From Paraescarpia echinospica (lineage: Eukaryota; Annelida; Polychaeta; Sabellida; Siboglinidae): a DNA stretch of 64,000 nucleotides. A model generated the notes under the pieces. The model saw only the letters and a list, made by a program, of their open reading frames with translations, did no database searches and was not told the origin of the DNA. Positions 10,096-23,990 of this stretch are shown piece by piece; position 1 is the stretch's first letter, and the number at the start of each line of letters is the position of its first letter. The stretch is taken from NCBI GenBank assembly GCA_020002185.1, contig CM034543.1:27033407-27097406 (forward strand), read 5' to 3'. Both the position numbers and the translations under genes were made by a program.

Positions 10096-11450
10096 TATAT
10101 TTCTTCTTGATTGAGTTAATTAAGTCTGATTGATCATCTCTCGGTTGTATCAGTGGGAAAGTTGAGTGGGAACCATCGGCCGGTAACATATCCTCTCTGA
10201 CCCTGAGAGAGGAAAAACAAACCCAGAACCGACACATTAACGAAATGGCCTCCAGCCGCAACACTTGAGCACCACAAGATGCTTCTGTAGTTGACACCTG
10301 GACTTAATGTCATCTCGGGATTTCTCGGTAATCTAACGAACTCCCTAAGGCCAACTCGGCGCACCAGTGGCAAAGTGCAGCAGTAGACTTCTTCGTTGAA
10401 TGTCAGGAATTGTGTTTCAACATCGCAAATGTCCGTGGTACGCTAAGCTTAATTGTATTGATCTATCTGGACTATATACGATGACTTGTTTAGACTGATG
10501 TTTAGAACAGGTGGTTTCAACTGGAACTACCTCTAAAAACTTGTACAAACCCAACCAATCTATGTACATTGTTTTGCGTGACACAGTTATCGGTGAAAAC
10601 CTCTGGTGTTTCATTGTTATTTTTATATTTATCGTTCACTGTTTACATTTGATAATGTTGCCATAATTTGAACACTCTATTTATTCTTCACGCTTCGCTG
10701 TTCGATGCGTCTTTGTTCTGCTCTACAGCAATTAGCAAAGTGAAAAAATAAAAAATCTGTACAGTATTCTTTGTGCCTTTTGTGCAGCTGTGATGAACAA
10801 CCGTTCATAGAGCTTGTGCTGTCAATATACTGTTCGTCATGGCTTCAGACCACAGGCCATGCCAACAAATCAAATCAGACTGTTTCCTCCCAAAACACTT
10901 AAATTTCACAAATACAAAATTACTAGTTTTTCGAAACACATTTGGGCCGTCAGTATATTATAATAGATTCAGTTTATTCTGTATAACATGACTTTACGGC
11001 ATCAAAGAAAGGACCAGCTCCCTTTAACTCTAAGAGACGTATGTTGCAAGAGAGTCGGCAGCCGTCACGTGCCTGTCTGGCTCACAACAGTCTAAATATA
11101 GGGTGCGTTAACTAAGCACGAGAGAATGCTTATTAGCCTCAATTCGATCATTTGGTCACGCGACACACAGTTGCTACTCGTGAATCTTGATCCGAGAGCG
11201 TCAAGTGTCAAATAACCACGTCCATTAGAGAGCAGTCTGTTGACTATGTGGTCCTGACGTGACTGTCATAAGACGATAACAAGTGGGTGTTATATTAGCT
11301 TGGATAGGAGGCAACTAACGGCGTCGCTATGATGGAATTATTACTAAATCAAACAGACAAGATATGTTGATATTACACGCGAAATAGGTCAGTGCGTCGT
11401 ACAGAATAAGTGTACGCAGAAACGTTGCTAAGCTTCCGTCGCTTTTTGTT
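10096..11450. other. Intergenic, nothing recognised
   Basis: Mixed-composition unique sequence. No conserved frame, RNA gene or repeat was seen. Confidence 0.5.
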
Positions 11451-11452
11451 CG

Positions 11453-11780
11453 ATGTGCGTACGTGTTTGTGTGTGGGTGTGTGTGCGTGCGTGTGAGTGC
11501 GCGTGTATGTGTGCGTTTGTGTGTATAAGTATCATAACCATTATTATGCATGCGGTGCTTTTTATCCCCATTTCTCGCTGTAATTACACCGCACTGAAAC
11601 ATATACAAGCGTGCCATTCAGGATATTTCTTCTTGTAAATAATAATTATTATGGATTATCTCAAAACGTGAATACTCGATCACAGTGATATAGATTATAC
11701 ACAATGTACACAAGCACGCATGCACGTACACACACACGCGCACGCGTACACACACAAACACACACACACACACACACACA
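11453..11780. repeat. Two facing microsatellites, (TG)n and (CA)n
   Basis: TG/CG-rich tract at 11453-11525 and CA-rich tract at 11713-11780, about 190 bp apart on opposite strands. Both are interrupted by GCG/CGC steps. Confidence 0.85.
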
Positions 11781-13430
11781 ATGCTAGCTGGCAGTGATTG
11801 GACAAGCAAAGAAGACGAGATGTTGAGAAAACGAGAACAAGTAGTGGATGTCTTGTAAGCGAAAGTGTCGAGCGTGTTGGAAATTACACAGTAAAATGTG
11901 CACGATTCTCGCAACTAGTAGTGCATTAGATGTTAATATGAAAAACGGATTACCTGCGGGATTTCACATACGCTCGAACAAGCAGATTAGTGTCGTTCCT
12001 TGTGCGTTGGTTAATTAAGAAAAATCCTTTCCCGGGCCACTGGGCCAATAAAGCTGAGACGGAAATCCTGTTTCCTTGGCGCAAGAGCGAGATATTCGTT
12101 TATACAGCTGGCGTGATGGAAAGCGGCACTAGTTAGCAGCAAATAGCGAGTTGCAAAGCCTAGGTCTACGACCCTGAAACCTGATCAACAAACAGCTCTC
12201 TCCAAGTGTGTAGTAGGTAGTAAAAAGTGTACTTTCACGATGGTAACCATGCCACGTTTACAGCGTGATTTTCAGCAGGCACTCAGAAATACATACAGTC
12301 CTACACCCACCGTGATAGCACTTTAGATAACATTATATACATGTATAACAAGTTGACGTATGACGTATTTGAGAAGCCGTAATAGAACTTTCTGTCCATC
12401 AAGGCTGACATTTATACAACTTGCGTGCGTGTGTGTATAGACAGAGGTGGATATATCGCATAGTAATTGTAGCATGGCTGAATGCTTCCCGGAGACGTAG
12501 AGATGGTGTTTAAGTAAATAGGTCTGCATATGTATGAGTGGTAAATGCTTTGAACATCATTTGGCTGCACTATATCAGAATGCACCTTTACGTTTTCCTG
12601 ACTACACGAGAATTCACATTAACGGAAGCGCGCATAGTAGTATTTCTCTTCCATTGGGTGGTTATTCATTCAGCATGGGCGACTCTGTGGAGATCAAAAT
12701 TCTATAATGGTGACAATTGCTGTCCCTGGTTTGTAGCTCGTTGGATGGGAGTAAGTGTATGTTCTTTATTATTCATTCTCGTGCTTGTTAAGCACACGCG
12801 CCATCACGCAGAGTTAGTTCGTCATTGTATTTCACTTTCATGTTAGTATCCTTTCAGCTACTTCAGCTACGCAACTGTATTTCTAATTTTGGTCCGGAGG
12901 AAATCAAACTGATATTTGGGTTCGCCGGTGAATGTCCTTCGCACGTAGCCGTCATTCTTCAAGGATTTCCAATCGACATTGTGTGCAGGTATTTTGAGGC
13001 TCGACCTAATGACGGCTGGTGGTATTCTGAGATCTGAGACAACTGATTTAAAAGCTAAGGCTATATACGGCTGTATCTCTGACGACGTTGATCCATTTTC
13101 TCCTAGCACGAATATAATCGATTTGTGCTTTTCTCTGTAATTGGAATGGCCAGTATTTCTGTTGTCGTGTTTTGAATTATATTTTTGCAGACACTATGTG
13201 TTCTCCTGTAGAGCGTCTACCAGTTATTACTCTTTCTGTTGATACCATTGTTAGCCGATACATGGCTTGTGGTTTTCGCAGAGCACGCACCAATGCAGGA
13301 TGGGTCTGTTCAAGTGTGCCTAATGTGGACATTTATTGGCACATTCCATGACATGAATGGCAGATTCTACACATCTGTGCTGCCTGTGCAAGCTCCGGGG
13401 AACCAAGATGACGAGCGCTACCAGTGCTCC
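11781..13430. other. Intergenic, nothing recognised
   Basis: Only short unsupported frames. No repeats of note. Confidence 0.5.
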
Positions 13431-13439
13431 ATGCGTGTT

Positions 13440-13684
13440 TCCCCTGCGACACTACAACTGCCTTTAATTGCAAAGGCAAGAAATCAGCATGCAAGGCAAG
13501 GATCTGCAACTCAGGCACTTCTAGACCAAGTCTACCTTTGCCCAACCTGCTCCAGAGCCTGCAAATCCAGGCTAGGCCCCTACAGCCACCAGAAGGCGTG
13601 CCGCCGTCCCCAGGGGCAAATATCTTCCCATGGGTCTTCGCAAGCGACGAATCTGCCACCATCATTATTGTATTAAAATGTTAA
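13440..13684 (+). pseudogene. Relic of a LINE C-terminus with a zinc-finger-like tail
   Basis: The plus-strand frame at 13440-13676 contains AKARNQHARQGSATQALLDQ followed by YLCPTCSRACKSRLGPYSHQ and KAC. A C-x2-C...H-x4-C finger of the form CPTCxRxCxSRxGLYSHQxAC is common at the C-terminus of a class of animal non-LTR retrotransposon ORFs, often followed by SHGSSQA as here. The upstream RT part is not recognisable, so this is a short 3' relic. Confidence 0.5.
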
Positions 13685-14700
13685 ATGACGACCGTTTGGG
13701 AAATAGGAATCCTCACCACAAGGCTTCTTACTATACCTCCCGTTAAACTTATTGTCTTCCCTAAAGTCACACAACCTCCTTACATTAACTTTATTTGCTC
13801 CAATAATCGACTTGTCTTCCTCTTTGCTCCAACACTTCTTCGAGCCCAGTTTTTCTCATAGATTGCCAGTCTCGACCTATAATTGCTGCTCTCCAATCCG
13901 GCTGTTAAAACGTTTGACTGTAGGCCTACCGTCTCGCATAAACGTCGTGAGCAACATTCCATTGGATTGGCACCCTTCTAGGGCCCTACCACAGTTCCTT
14001 TTAACAAAATCTTGTTTTAGTCTTGAATGTTGCAACTCTCCGATCTTGTCCTGCAAATCTTCATGCAGCACGAGCCGGAGGTTCCGGGTGGAAGTGCAGT
14101 CCACATCTAACAGGCGCAATAAAACACGTCCATACACTTCGACGTCGTATGCATACAAATGGCTGTCGTGCAGAAACAATGCACGTCACGTGATAAGAGT
14201 CCCGGTATAGTGTGACGTTTTATGTCGCTATGCAGTAATAATAGAAAATAATAATAACACAATAATAATGATAATAATAAAGTATAACTACTGTTGTGCC
14301 TAATTAACCGGAAACCACCTTCAAATCTTACATCGCGTTGTAACGCATGCGTGTTTTCCGCTATTAACGTCATATAATATCTTCCTAACAATAGTATTTT
14401 GTGTTGAACGTCCTGCTGACTAGCTCCACCACCATGGTGAGCAGTTATGGACTAAGTGCACGAACGTCATTGTGGAAAGGGGGTTGCTCGTGGATGCAAT
14501 CCTCATATCATGTCATTGTGGTTATACTTCAACGGGAAAATGAAATGATATGAAAATACATGAACTGGTCTTAAACATTTTAGATTTCTGATAACATTTA
14601 AAACGACTTTGCTACAAAGTGTTAGGGTGGCACAGTGGTTCCCATCGGTATTTGATAGGACAATATTATAATGAAAAATTGACGTTGATCTTCTCTTTCC
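13685..14700. other. Intergenic, nothing firm
   Basis: Frames on both strands up to about 150 codons (for example 13752-14210) overlap each other and show no recognisable domain or splice context. A short ATAATAATA-rich patch is at 14237-14282. Confidence 0.45.
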
Positions 14701-14723
14701 ATCGTGAATGTGGCACCTGAGGC

Positions 14724-14942
14724 TTCTAGATGAATGTGTGTGTATGTATGTGTGTGCGTGTGTGCGTGTGTGCGTGTGTGTGTCTGCGTGTGTATGTGTG
14801 CGCGTGCGTGCATGCGGTTCGTGTGTGTGCATCCGTGCGTGTATGTTTGTATGTGTGTGTGTGTGTGTGTGTTTGTGTATGTGTGTGTGTGGCGCGCGCG
14901 TGCGCGCGCATGTGTGTGGTGGCGTACGCATGTGTGTGTCAC
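14724..14942. repeat. (TG)n/(GC)n alternating purine-pyrimidine tract
   Basis: TG-rich tract with an embedded run GGCGCGCGCGTGCGCGCGCA at about 14891-14910. Strict alternation of purine and pyrimidine favours left-handed (Z) DNA. Confidence 0.9.
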
Positions 14943-15060
14943 ATTACACACATTCTGGTTTATTTGAGAACCAGTTGTCCTAAAAAGGTAAGTCCTTACG
15001 TAGTGCAGTATCCAGTCCTCAGGACTGCTTAAAGCGCATTACAATTTATCCCCTGGCAGA

Positions 15061-15201
15061 TATGTTCAATCGAATGCCATCTCGACTTTTCTGGAAAGTA
15101 TTCAGCCACGCTGCAATTAATGGGCGAAGTCTTCGTACACAAATATCCACCACTGCCTATAGCCAGGTACTCATTCAAACAGCTGAATGAACTGGAGCAA
15201 C

Positions 15202-15235
<34 letters not shown>
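15061..15235 (-). mobile_element. SINE body, copy 1, with (AT)n tail
   Basis: Homologous to 18833-18975: shared words include TATTCA.CCACG, TACACAAATATCCAC, AGCCAG.TACTCATT and ACTGGA.CAACGT in the same order. The tRNA-like head seen in the second copy is absent here; an (AT)n run follows at 15206-15235. Confidence 0.6.
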
Positions 15236-15238
<3 letters not shown>

Positions 15239-17467
15239 ACAACATTTAAAATATTTAAACGACATTTGGTGTAAATTATTCGTCTTGCATTAATATGTTA
15301 TAGGCTAGTAATATTATGTTGTACGTCACCAAGATGTCATTCATTCCACATCGAAGCCTACATTTTCGATAACAAATATATCTTTAATCACCATATCCAG
15401 GCACATAATATTGTCAGTAGCGTTGTCTGTCTCCTTGTTATCATCAGTGTGAAATAAATTAGCCGAATATCCTTCAAACACTGTCGCAATCGTGTAATCT
15501 AACTGTCTCCGTCCGTTATCTTTTGTTACGTTTTGTAGGGGTGTCATCTTTCTATGTCGCTTAATTTTGGCAATTTGTTCGCGCTCAACAATCAAGTTTA
15601 ATCAATATTTTCATTTATTATTTTATGCTATGCCCGCTTCTGTAATCAATCAGTTATTACAAGCATGGGTCGCCAAGCAACTTTCGCAACCGGATTTTTT
15701 TTCGCAGCCAAAAAAGTCAAGAACCGCCGTAGTGCATCACCAGTTCAAACAAGAAGCAATATATGTCAATCTTTGCATGTTTTCATCCGCGTCGTTGCAT
15801 ATCAACACTGTTTCTTAACGAACGCACAAAGCTGTATACTCGTTCTCCCCAAAGGCATTCATTAACAGTCGGTGTAATGTCCAAGGTCACTCGCAAAAAC
15901 TGCGGTTGGAACATTGGCGGATTTCCGGATTTCCGGAAACAACGTAAAACCAATCTAGTTCGCCTGCATTGGATGCCACATCTAAATGACACTGGTTTCT
16001 ATTTTAAAGTATTGCTTGGTTTTTAATGTCATTGTTTGAAATTGTATTTTTAGACCCTAATTTATTTATTTTTCATCTTAGCTTATTTATTTAATTAATT
16101 TATATTTTAGCATTTAGTCAACACGCCACTTTAATATGTGAAGCGCTTTGATTGGTATTTACTTACTTAAAAACCGCTTTATTAAGAAACGGAATTATTA
16201 GTATTATGTATCGCTCCTTTGATCGCACAACTGATACAAATTGTTTTCCATGTAAAACAAAACATTAATTTATTAATAGAACACATTTGTGGTTTTTGTA
16301 GTTTTTTGTTCACTTTATGGTACATCGAAAGATGATAAAGGCACCCGTCAGCAACCAGGAAGTGATTTTCTTTGTCAAGGTATTTCAGATACCGAATCGA
16401 ACGTTGATAATGACCAACAGTTGCTTGAAGCGGGTAAGCCATGGAAACTGAACGGTATTTTATTGAATTTCCACATGTAGATTTCCCGGATATCTGGATA
16501 TTTCTCTTAATAAATTGTCATTATAAACGTTTGTCTTTTTGCCATTTGCCTTTTGAAACTCAAGTTACCCTAATGAAATCTACATTAAGAAACATTGAGC
16601 TGATAACTTGTGATAAGGCAGTTTGGGGGCAGGATTGGGAGGGGCAAGTGGGTTTGACCGCGGGAATAATTGAAACGGCTATGAAAATGCCCCCAAATGT
16701 GTATATTAAAAGAAAAACCAAACCTTCAAATCATAGGGTGAAATGGAAGGTGGTGTGATGGTTTACAGCGAAAGGAGTTTCGTCTCTTCCGAACCATTTT
16801 TAACAAAACTAGATTACAGCGATCTAAACTTCTCAGCACCAGGCTTAATTGCAACTTAAGTTTCTGTCCCTTTAACTATAAATTATAATCGTCAACAACT
16901 TGAATATATCCTGCGTTTTGTCTCTTTCAGGCGAAGAAGTTCGCAAAAATCCTTCCTGCTTATCACTTTATAGTATTTAGGTTGGTGCAGCCGTGTATTA
17001 CTGGAACGAGCAATATGAACACTCACCCACTCACTTAGAGGTCGTAACTGTCGTCAGATAGCAACACAGCGCGTCACGTGATGAAAGTCTCGCATCGTTG
17101 TCATTGTAGTCAAGGTGATAATAATAACAATCACGGAGATATTATTACTACTACCACATTATATATTTCAAAGAATGAGCACATTAATAGTAACTGATAT
17201 AATATGTTTCCTGCCAGAAACATTTCATACAATGACGTCGTCACCAACTACGCCTAGGTATTCCTATGCAGATACAGTTAAAGGTATTGGAAAGAGCGTG
17301 CTTTACAGGCCAACTATACCGTCTACCTATTGATACGCGCACGGTAGCGTAGGCATATAGAGGGCATGGACCAATTTTGTCAAGTATGTTTAATATTTTT
17401 TTAAACCTATTGTGCCAAGTGGTAGATTAGAGACATAATTTAACAAGATTTTACCCAACAATAAGGT
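15236..17467. other. Mostly unrecognised sequence with a weak LINE 3' relic
   Basis: At about 15940-16010 a plus frame reads TNLVRLHWMPHLNDTGFYFK, resembling the conserved LHWLPVxxRIxFK segment near the C-terminus of CR1/jockey-type LINEs. GTGAAGCGCTTTGATTGG at 16138-16155 resembles a LINE/SINE 3' tail. The rest shows nothing I recognise. Confidence 0.35.
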
Positions 17468-17729
17468 TTAAAGGGAGCCAGTCTGTTCCTCTACCCGGAA
17501 CATACCTGAACATATAGTTATTTGTATTGCTAATAAAGCTTGTTTTGAAACTGGTTGTTTTGTTTACTTACTTGAACATGCTCTATAGGGTCGTACCGTA
17601 AAATTGCGAACGTTGTTACGTGCTTACTAAAAAAATTGGCGGGCAGTATGCCTTCAACATAGTTAGTAGTCTAAAGAACAATATATTAATTAATAAATGA
17701 AAAAGTAAGAACATGCTGAGTCCTTTTAA
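17468..17729 (-). mobile_element. TTAA-flanked MITE, copy 2 (inverted)
   Basis: Reverse orientation relative to copy 1: TTAAAGGGAGCCAGTCTGTT at the left, then AATAAAGCTTGTTTTGAAAC, and TCCTTTTAA at the right end. Same family as 7937-8279. Confidence 0.75.
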
Positions 17730-18540
17730 CAATGATTATTTTTCTTTAAATAAATACTGTGCTGTTCTGTGTACTGTTATTTCGTTTGGTTTGGTGGATT
17801 ACACGACATGTGAAGGAGTAGATCGATCGGTCTCGCACTTGTTAGTCGAGCAGGTGCGAGATAGCCAGGCGTGCGTAGGCGGAATTCATTGGTAAACAAC
17901 TTCAGTCGTTTTGCTCATCACTCGCTGATGTGTATGGATTCGTATCCGACGGACAACGAAGCTTCGTGGGTCATTGACCTGTGCGCCAAACAGCTGTCTG
18001 ACGGCAATATTAGACAAGATCTCCGTACGAAACACTTAGTGTTTGCAATGTCAGTTTTATTAACGTCTTCACTTTGTGGCTCGAAAAACCCTATACGGCG
18101 CTAGACTGACAAAGGCTGGCTTTATTGAATATTGATTGATAGGTCCAAACGCACACCACAGAGCTTCCTCGATAGACATACCAAACGTTTAGTTCTGATA
18201 TTGACAAAAGCAAACTGCAGATAAAGCATGTGTTACTGTCATTTGCACGTCGTCAGGTAAATCTCCACTCGCAATTAAAGACGTTCAAGTTGTTGCTTAT
18301 GTTTACGCCATTTATGCTCATATATTTCTCTTTATTTTCGTCGTCACGATCATGTCCGCTTATTTTTGCTACTCTGTCACCGTTTCGGATGATGATAAAG
18401 CGATGCAAATCAAATCTAATCAAATGTGTTGTAACTCATTACAATACATTCAAATCAAATTAAGACAAATCGTATATAATAAAATAATTAGAACAACAAG
18501 GGAAGAACATTATATAATGTTATACTCGCTATGTTCCATT
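17730..18540. other. Intergenic, nothing recognised
   Basis: Short chance frames only. Confidence 0.5.
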
Positions 18541-18543
18541 TCA

Positions 18544-18813
<270 letters not shown>

Positions 18814-19085
18814 TTTTACATTTTACTACCTGACAGGCTTGTTCATCTTTTCTACATCTACGGGTAGCATTCAACCACGTTGTAATTACTGCGCGCAGAC
18901 TATTCATACACAAATATCCACTAATGTATGAACTCTAGCCAGATACTCATTTGTGCAGCTTACTGGAACAACGTAGAATGAACGAACTTGGGCAAAGTTT
19001 GCACCGCCAGCAAGAGGATTCGAATCCGGAATGTCTCGAGTGAGAACATGAAGCTCTAAACGCTATGCCACCGCGTTCCACACAT
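18814..19085 (-). mobile_element. tRNA-derived SINE, copy 2
   Basis: Read on the minus strand, GGTGGCATAGCGTTTAGAGC (box A-like, about 19050-19070) is followed by GGATTCGAATCC (box B-like, about 19018-19029), the internal promoter of a tRNA-type RNA polymerase III gene. The body matches 15061-15205, and a (CA)n tail follows. There is no full cloverleaf, so a functional tRNA is unlikely. Confidence 0.65.
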
Positions 19086-19329
19086 TTTGAACCCGAATAC
19101 CTTTAGCACATAAACGTAACATTAGCCTGGTTGACACGTCATCAATCTCTTATGAACCGTTATGATAGGGATAATGCCTATCCTCATTAGTATTAGTTAG
19201 TGCAATCAAAACAAATATATGTTTGATTAATAATGTATGAAATATACATTAAACTACACTTGACATGAACATAATCACAATACGTCATTGTCTGGTACAA
19301 CTAGCTGTATTAATATGAACCTGGCTGTA

Positions 19330-19470
19330 GACAGTGGTGGGTATTTGTGTGGAGATGATGTTAGACTGAACAGGGCTGCCAGAAAGTAAAGTGTGAAGCG
19401 TTTTGAGAAGTCCAACAGACTGGATACTGCGCTATATAAGAACTTACCTTTTAAATGATTGACTAACTTG
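19330..19470 (+). mobile_element. Retroposon 3' tail relic
   Basis: GTGAAGCGTTTTGAGAAGTC and TGCGCTATATAAGAACTTAC resemble the widespread AGCGCTTTGAG...GCGCTATATAAAT tail of invertebrate LINE/SINE families. No other part is recognisable. Confidence 0.4.
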
Positions 19471-19929
19471 ACTTAAATGCCTAGATTAATTTAACCCCTC
19501 GCTATCCTCCTGGATGTCACACCCCTCCATTTCGTCCTGTCTAGAGCACATCGCTTTGCTGTTAAAAGCAGGAGTCCAGTGTCCTGTCTGACTTGTCACT
19601 TCACCTCTTCCGCAGCCTTCCTCGTTTTCTGTGACCTTTAAAGTCTTCATTGAAAGTTTTTTATGAGGTTATCGTTTGGAATCAGAACTCTCTCACAGTG
19701 TCGAGTTCTTTATTTTCTATGTGTCTGGCTTGTCATTTGGAAAGGTTTTAACTATTACAACATATATTATTGTTTACTTGCACATCATATGTTTAATAAG
19801 CTTCGTTTATGCTGGAATAACCGAAGACGGGTCACAGCTATTCCTGATCAGTTTAATAATAGTAGATTTATATTGCTGACTATGAAGAATAACAATTAAA
19901 AAGGGAAGCACGAAAGAGATAGATAAGGT

Positions 19930-20232
<303 letters not shown>

Positions 20233-20805
20233 CGTGTGCGTTTTACATGGTCATGGAATCCCCCATTTATTGTTGGCATAGCCTATACTCTTGAATTTAT
20301 TACTTAGACCAATGCGCAAGTGTCTAAATGCACCTGCAGTAGCTGAAAATAAAAGACTTCATTTGGTTGTATAAAGGGGACAACTTAATCTGAGGCACAA
20401 GTATTCAGCTTCAAAATGCGCAAGCAAACGATTACGAGTTTCTGGCGAAAGTGTTGCGAAGATTTACCAAGGGACTCATGACGATTTGCGAAAGAGGTTT
20501 CTTTCTTTCGATGAGGCGGCTTAGCAATTCCTGCAGATTGGATCATTATTGATCGGTGTGACGAGTCGTATCATGTGCCCGGAATGTTGCTACGACTGAA
20601 GTCAATTTTAGGGTCGACCCGGCGGGATTTGACAGGTTTTCTACGAGAACGTCCTGCGTACGACGTAGACAAGTTCGCGTATAATATACACCATTGTATG
20701 CGTAAATTGAATTTAAATGAACAAAATATACTTTGGTGGCCATCTTGGATTTTGCACTTTTTTAGATGTTTCCACGGGTGAACATCCACATACACTTAGA
20801 ATCTC

Positions 20806-20811
<6 letters not shown>

Positions 20812-20842
<31 letters not shown>

Positions 20843-20869
20843 CTGATATATATATATATATATATACAG

Positions 20870-20901
<32 letters not shown>

Positions 20902-20938
20902 TCACACACACACACACCTGTATATATATATATATATA
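20812..20938. repeat. Alternating (AT)n and (AC)n/(GT)n palindromic tract
   Basis: Blocks run (AT)n-(AC)n-CTG-(AT)n-CAGG-(TG)n-(AT)n-(CA)n-CCTG-(TA)n. ACACACACCTG and CAGGTGTGTGT face each other across (AT)n, making nested inverted repeats. Confidence 0.9.
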
Positions 20939-23320
20939 ATAATAATATTTATTTATACACCATCAAATCCGGGACTATTGCCCCGTTCACGGGTGTTTAC
21001 AAACATCTAAGAAACATAAAAACGCATTTAAGAGAAATAAATTTAAAAAAATGTGATTCTAAGATAAATAAAACTAAACATTAATTAAAAACTGCATGCA
21101 TGAATAAATACAAAGGTTAAATGAGGTATTATTATAATAGTTTAAGAACAGAGTTGTTTTTAGTAATTTTCTAAACTGCCTAGTGTTCTCAATCGCGGCA
21201 TAGTTCCAGTGACAGAGAAGTCAACAACGTCGGCCCAGCACAAGCAAACGCCCGGCGACCTTAACGTTCTAGGTTCACGCGTGGAACGTCCAGAAGCAGA
21301 CCACCGCCAGAGGGTTGGGTCCTGCGTGGTGCGTGACGGTGTAGCAGTGGCGCGAGATACACTGGCGTGCCTGCATACAGTGCCGTGTGTACAACCATGA
21401 GTAACTTGTACTCGACACGCTTTCTCACTGGGAGCCAGTGTACGTGTTGTAGGACCGCAGTGATAGATCGCCGGTCACCTCGTTGAAGTTGCATCACAAC
21501 ACGAGCGGCTAACCGTTGGACTATCTCTAGACGGTGCAGCAGACGGTCAGATATGCCAAAGAGCATCGCATTTCCATAATCAATCCTGGATGTCACAAGT
21601 CATGGACAAGACATTTGCAGACACTGGTCGCCATTGCCTGTCGTACACGAGCAATTCTCGAGATATGGTAGTAAGCACTTCGATATACATTTGCCACTTG
21701 CGTCGCCATCGATAAATCAGCATCGATTGCAACGCCAAGATCACGGACGGTGGTCGATGTCGCTACATATTGTTCGCATATGTCGACATGATCAATGAGT
21801 ATTGGTCTGCGCAAACTCGATAAACGTATAACAATGGCTTCCGTTTTGCTCTCGTTGAGAACCAATCCGTTGTCATAGAGCCACGTTTTAACTTCACTGA
21901 TGCAAGCCTCCATTCTGATGAGATCATTTGTATGCTCAAACGGTGGAAAATCGACGTATAACTGCGTATCATCGGCGTACAGATGGTGTTGTACGTCATG
22001 TTGGTTGAGTTCGTTAGAGGCGCAATGTAGGCGTTGAAGAGCACCGGCCCAAGAACCGACCCCTGTGGTACTCCGGATCTCATCACGGTACACTCAGACA
22101 CTTCTTTCCCGACACGCACGGCAGAGGTTCTACCATATAGGTATGGCGCCAACCACGCATGCGCTTCGCTGCATATGCCATAACCATACAGTCTCCGTAG
22201 TAAGATATCGTGATTTATTGTGTTGAAGGTTGCTGTTAAATCGAGAAGCACAAGAAGTACTCCACGACGAGCATCAATCGTTTGCGCCACATCACTGTGA
22301 ATGCGTAAGAGTGGAAGGCGCCCAGTATGCTATTCTCGTTCAGGAACCTGTGCAGTTGTTTTGAGACGAAGCGCTCCATTGTCTTCGCCACAAACGAAAT
22401 GTTAGATATTGGACGGAAGTTAGACGATCTAACATCAACGCCTCGTTTTTTTCAGTACAGGCGTTACAATGGCGTGCTTCATCGACTGTTGGACTATAGC
22501 AGTGGAGAGCGACGCCTTAATTATGCGTGTAATAACCGGACACAGAGCTTCAATATTCTGTTGAAGGAGTGGCGTTGGCAGCGGGTCCAACTCGCATGCC
22601 TTGGTAGCAGATACTAAAATTATGTTCTACACGTCTACAGGTGAAGCAGCCTCGAAACACACTAAACGTACAGCCACATTCGTAGCTACGTCTTCAATTG
22701 ACGATTGAGTCATATTGCGGCGCAACGGATCGATCTTCTCGGAGAAACTCTTCTGGAATTTCGTTGCAATAGTAGCTTATATAGCGTCTTCGGGTAGCGG
22801 CCGATCTTCAGCTCGACTAAGTAGTGTGTTTGCGATCTGGTAGACACGTCGGATGTTGCCCACGCACTTATCAATTTGTCATCTCAGTTCGGTAGTAATG
22901 CGATCGTGCAGTCATAACTGATTTTCCGATCGCGTTGCACAAACCGGTGTATATCTGACGATGTACAGTCAGTCCAGTTTGTCGCCAGTTACGCTCAGCA
23001 CGACGTAATGCCCGCTTCTCGTCAGTTAGCTCGCATCCATGCCACGGTGTCATCGGCCTAGCCGTGATGGTCCGCGAGATTACTGGGGCATGGGCGTTAA
23101 CGATGCTACGTATGCAGGCATCGTATCGAGTGAGGATAACTTCAGGATTTTATTTAGGAACGTTAAGATCTGATGCCGCGATATCTGCGGTAAAACGGCT
23201 GCCATCATTGGCTGAGTGAGTACTTGCGGTATTGAACGCGTCGCGTCATGCGCTCTGGTTTAGGTTGGCGTTATCCGCATTCAATTACACGGTGATCAGT
23301 GAGTAGAGTCTTCGGCTCAA
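20939..23320 (-). pseudogene. CR1/jockey-like non-LTR retrotransposon, frameshifted
   Basis: Minus-strand reverse transcriptase broken into at least three frames. 22290-21763 has LLVLLDLTATFNTINHDILL and SGVPQGSVLGPVLFNAYI. 22093-21593 has the catalytic YADDTQLYVDFP and LVLNESKTEAIV. 21596-21261 has the thumb/C-terminal part with TSRIDYGNAML and VLQHVHWLPVRKRVEYK. Upstream, 23053-22871 (LRRAERNWRQTGLTVHRQIY, YYRTEM) looks like the EN-RT linker. Frameshifts fall near 22.0 and 21.6 kb. The 3' end has GATTTGATGGTGTATAAATA and an ATT-rich tail near 20940. The element is therefore dead. The 5' end is not defined. Confidence 0.85.
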
Positions 23321-23375
23321 TGGTTGTGGCTATGACGTGAGATGTTCCCGACGTGATAACCATTTATTATTATTA

Positions 23376-23617
<242 letters not shown>

Positions 23618-23699
23618 AGATGAACATATAAAAGATATTTTTCGACGAAATTTGAGTTACCTCCTCTGTTACTCGAATGTGTGCAGGCAGACGTGACCG

Positions 23700-23990
23700 T
23701 TAAATGAGGCGGTCTGTTCCTAGTTTTTTTTATATATTAATTAATATAATGTTCTAAAGACTATACTAACTATGATGGAGGCGTATTGCCCGCCAAATTA
23801 TTTTATAGTACACAAAACATCCAGTTTCAAAACAAGCTTTATTCGCAATCCCGTCGAGTCGGACGGAGATAACTGCAACGCCCTGTGATGTTGAATATCT
23901 CATTTTCTAACATTCGACAGAGCAGACTTACTGTTACACAATACTATGCCCTCTAATGCCGGGTAGAGGGACTGACTGACACCCCTTTAA
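23700..23990 (+). mobile_element. TTAA-flanked MITE, copy 3
   Basis: Same orientation as copy 1: TTAAATGAGGCGGTCTGTTCC start, CAGTTTCAAAACAAGC interior, CCCCTTTAA end. Confidence 0.75.

Noticed and set aside
13752..14210. 152-codon plus-strand frame
   Set aside because: Overlaps a minus frame of similar length; no recognisable family.
19014..19074. Possible tRNA gene from box A and box B
   Set aside because: No complete cloverleaf; shared body with a second copy and a microsatellite tail indicate a SINE.
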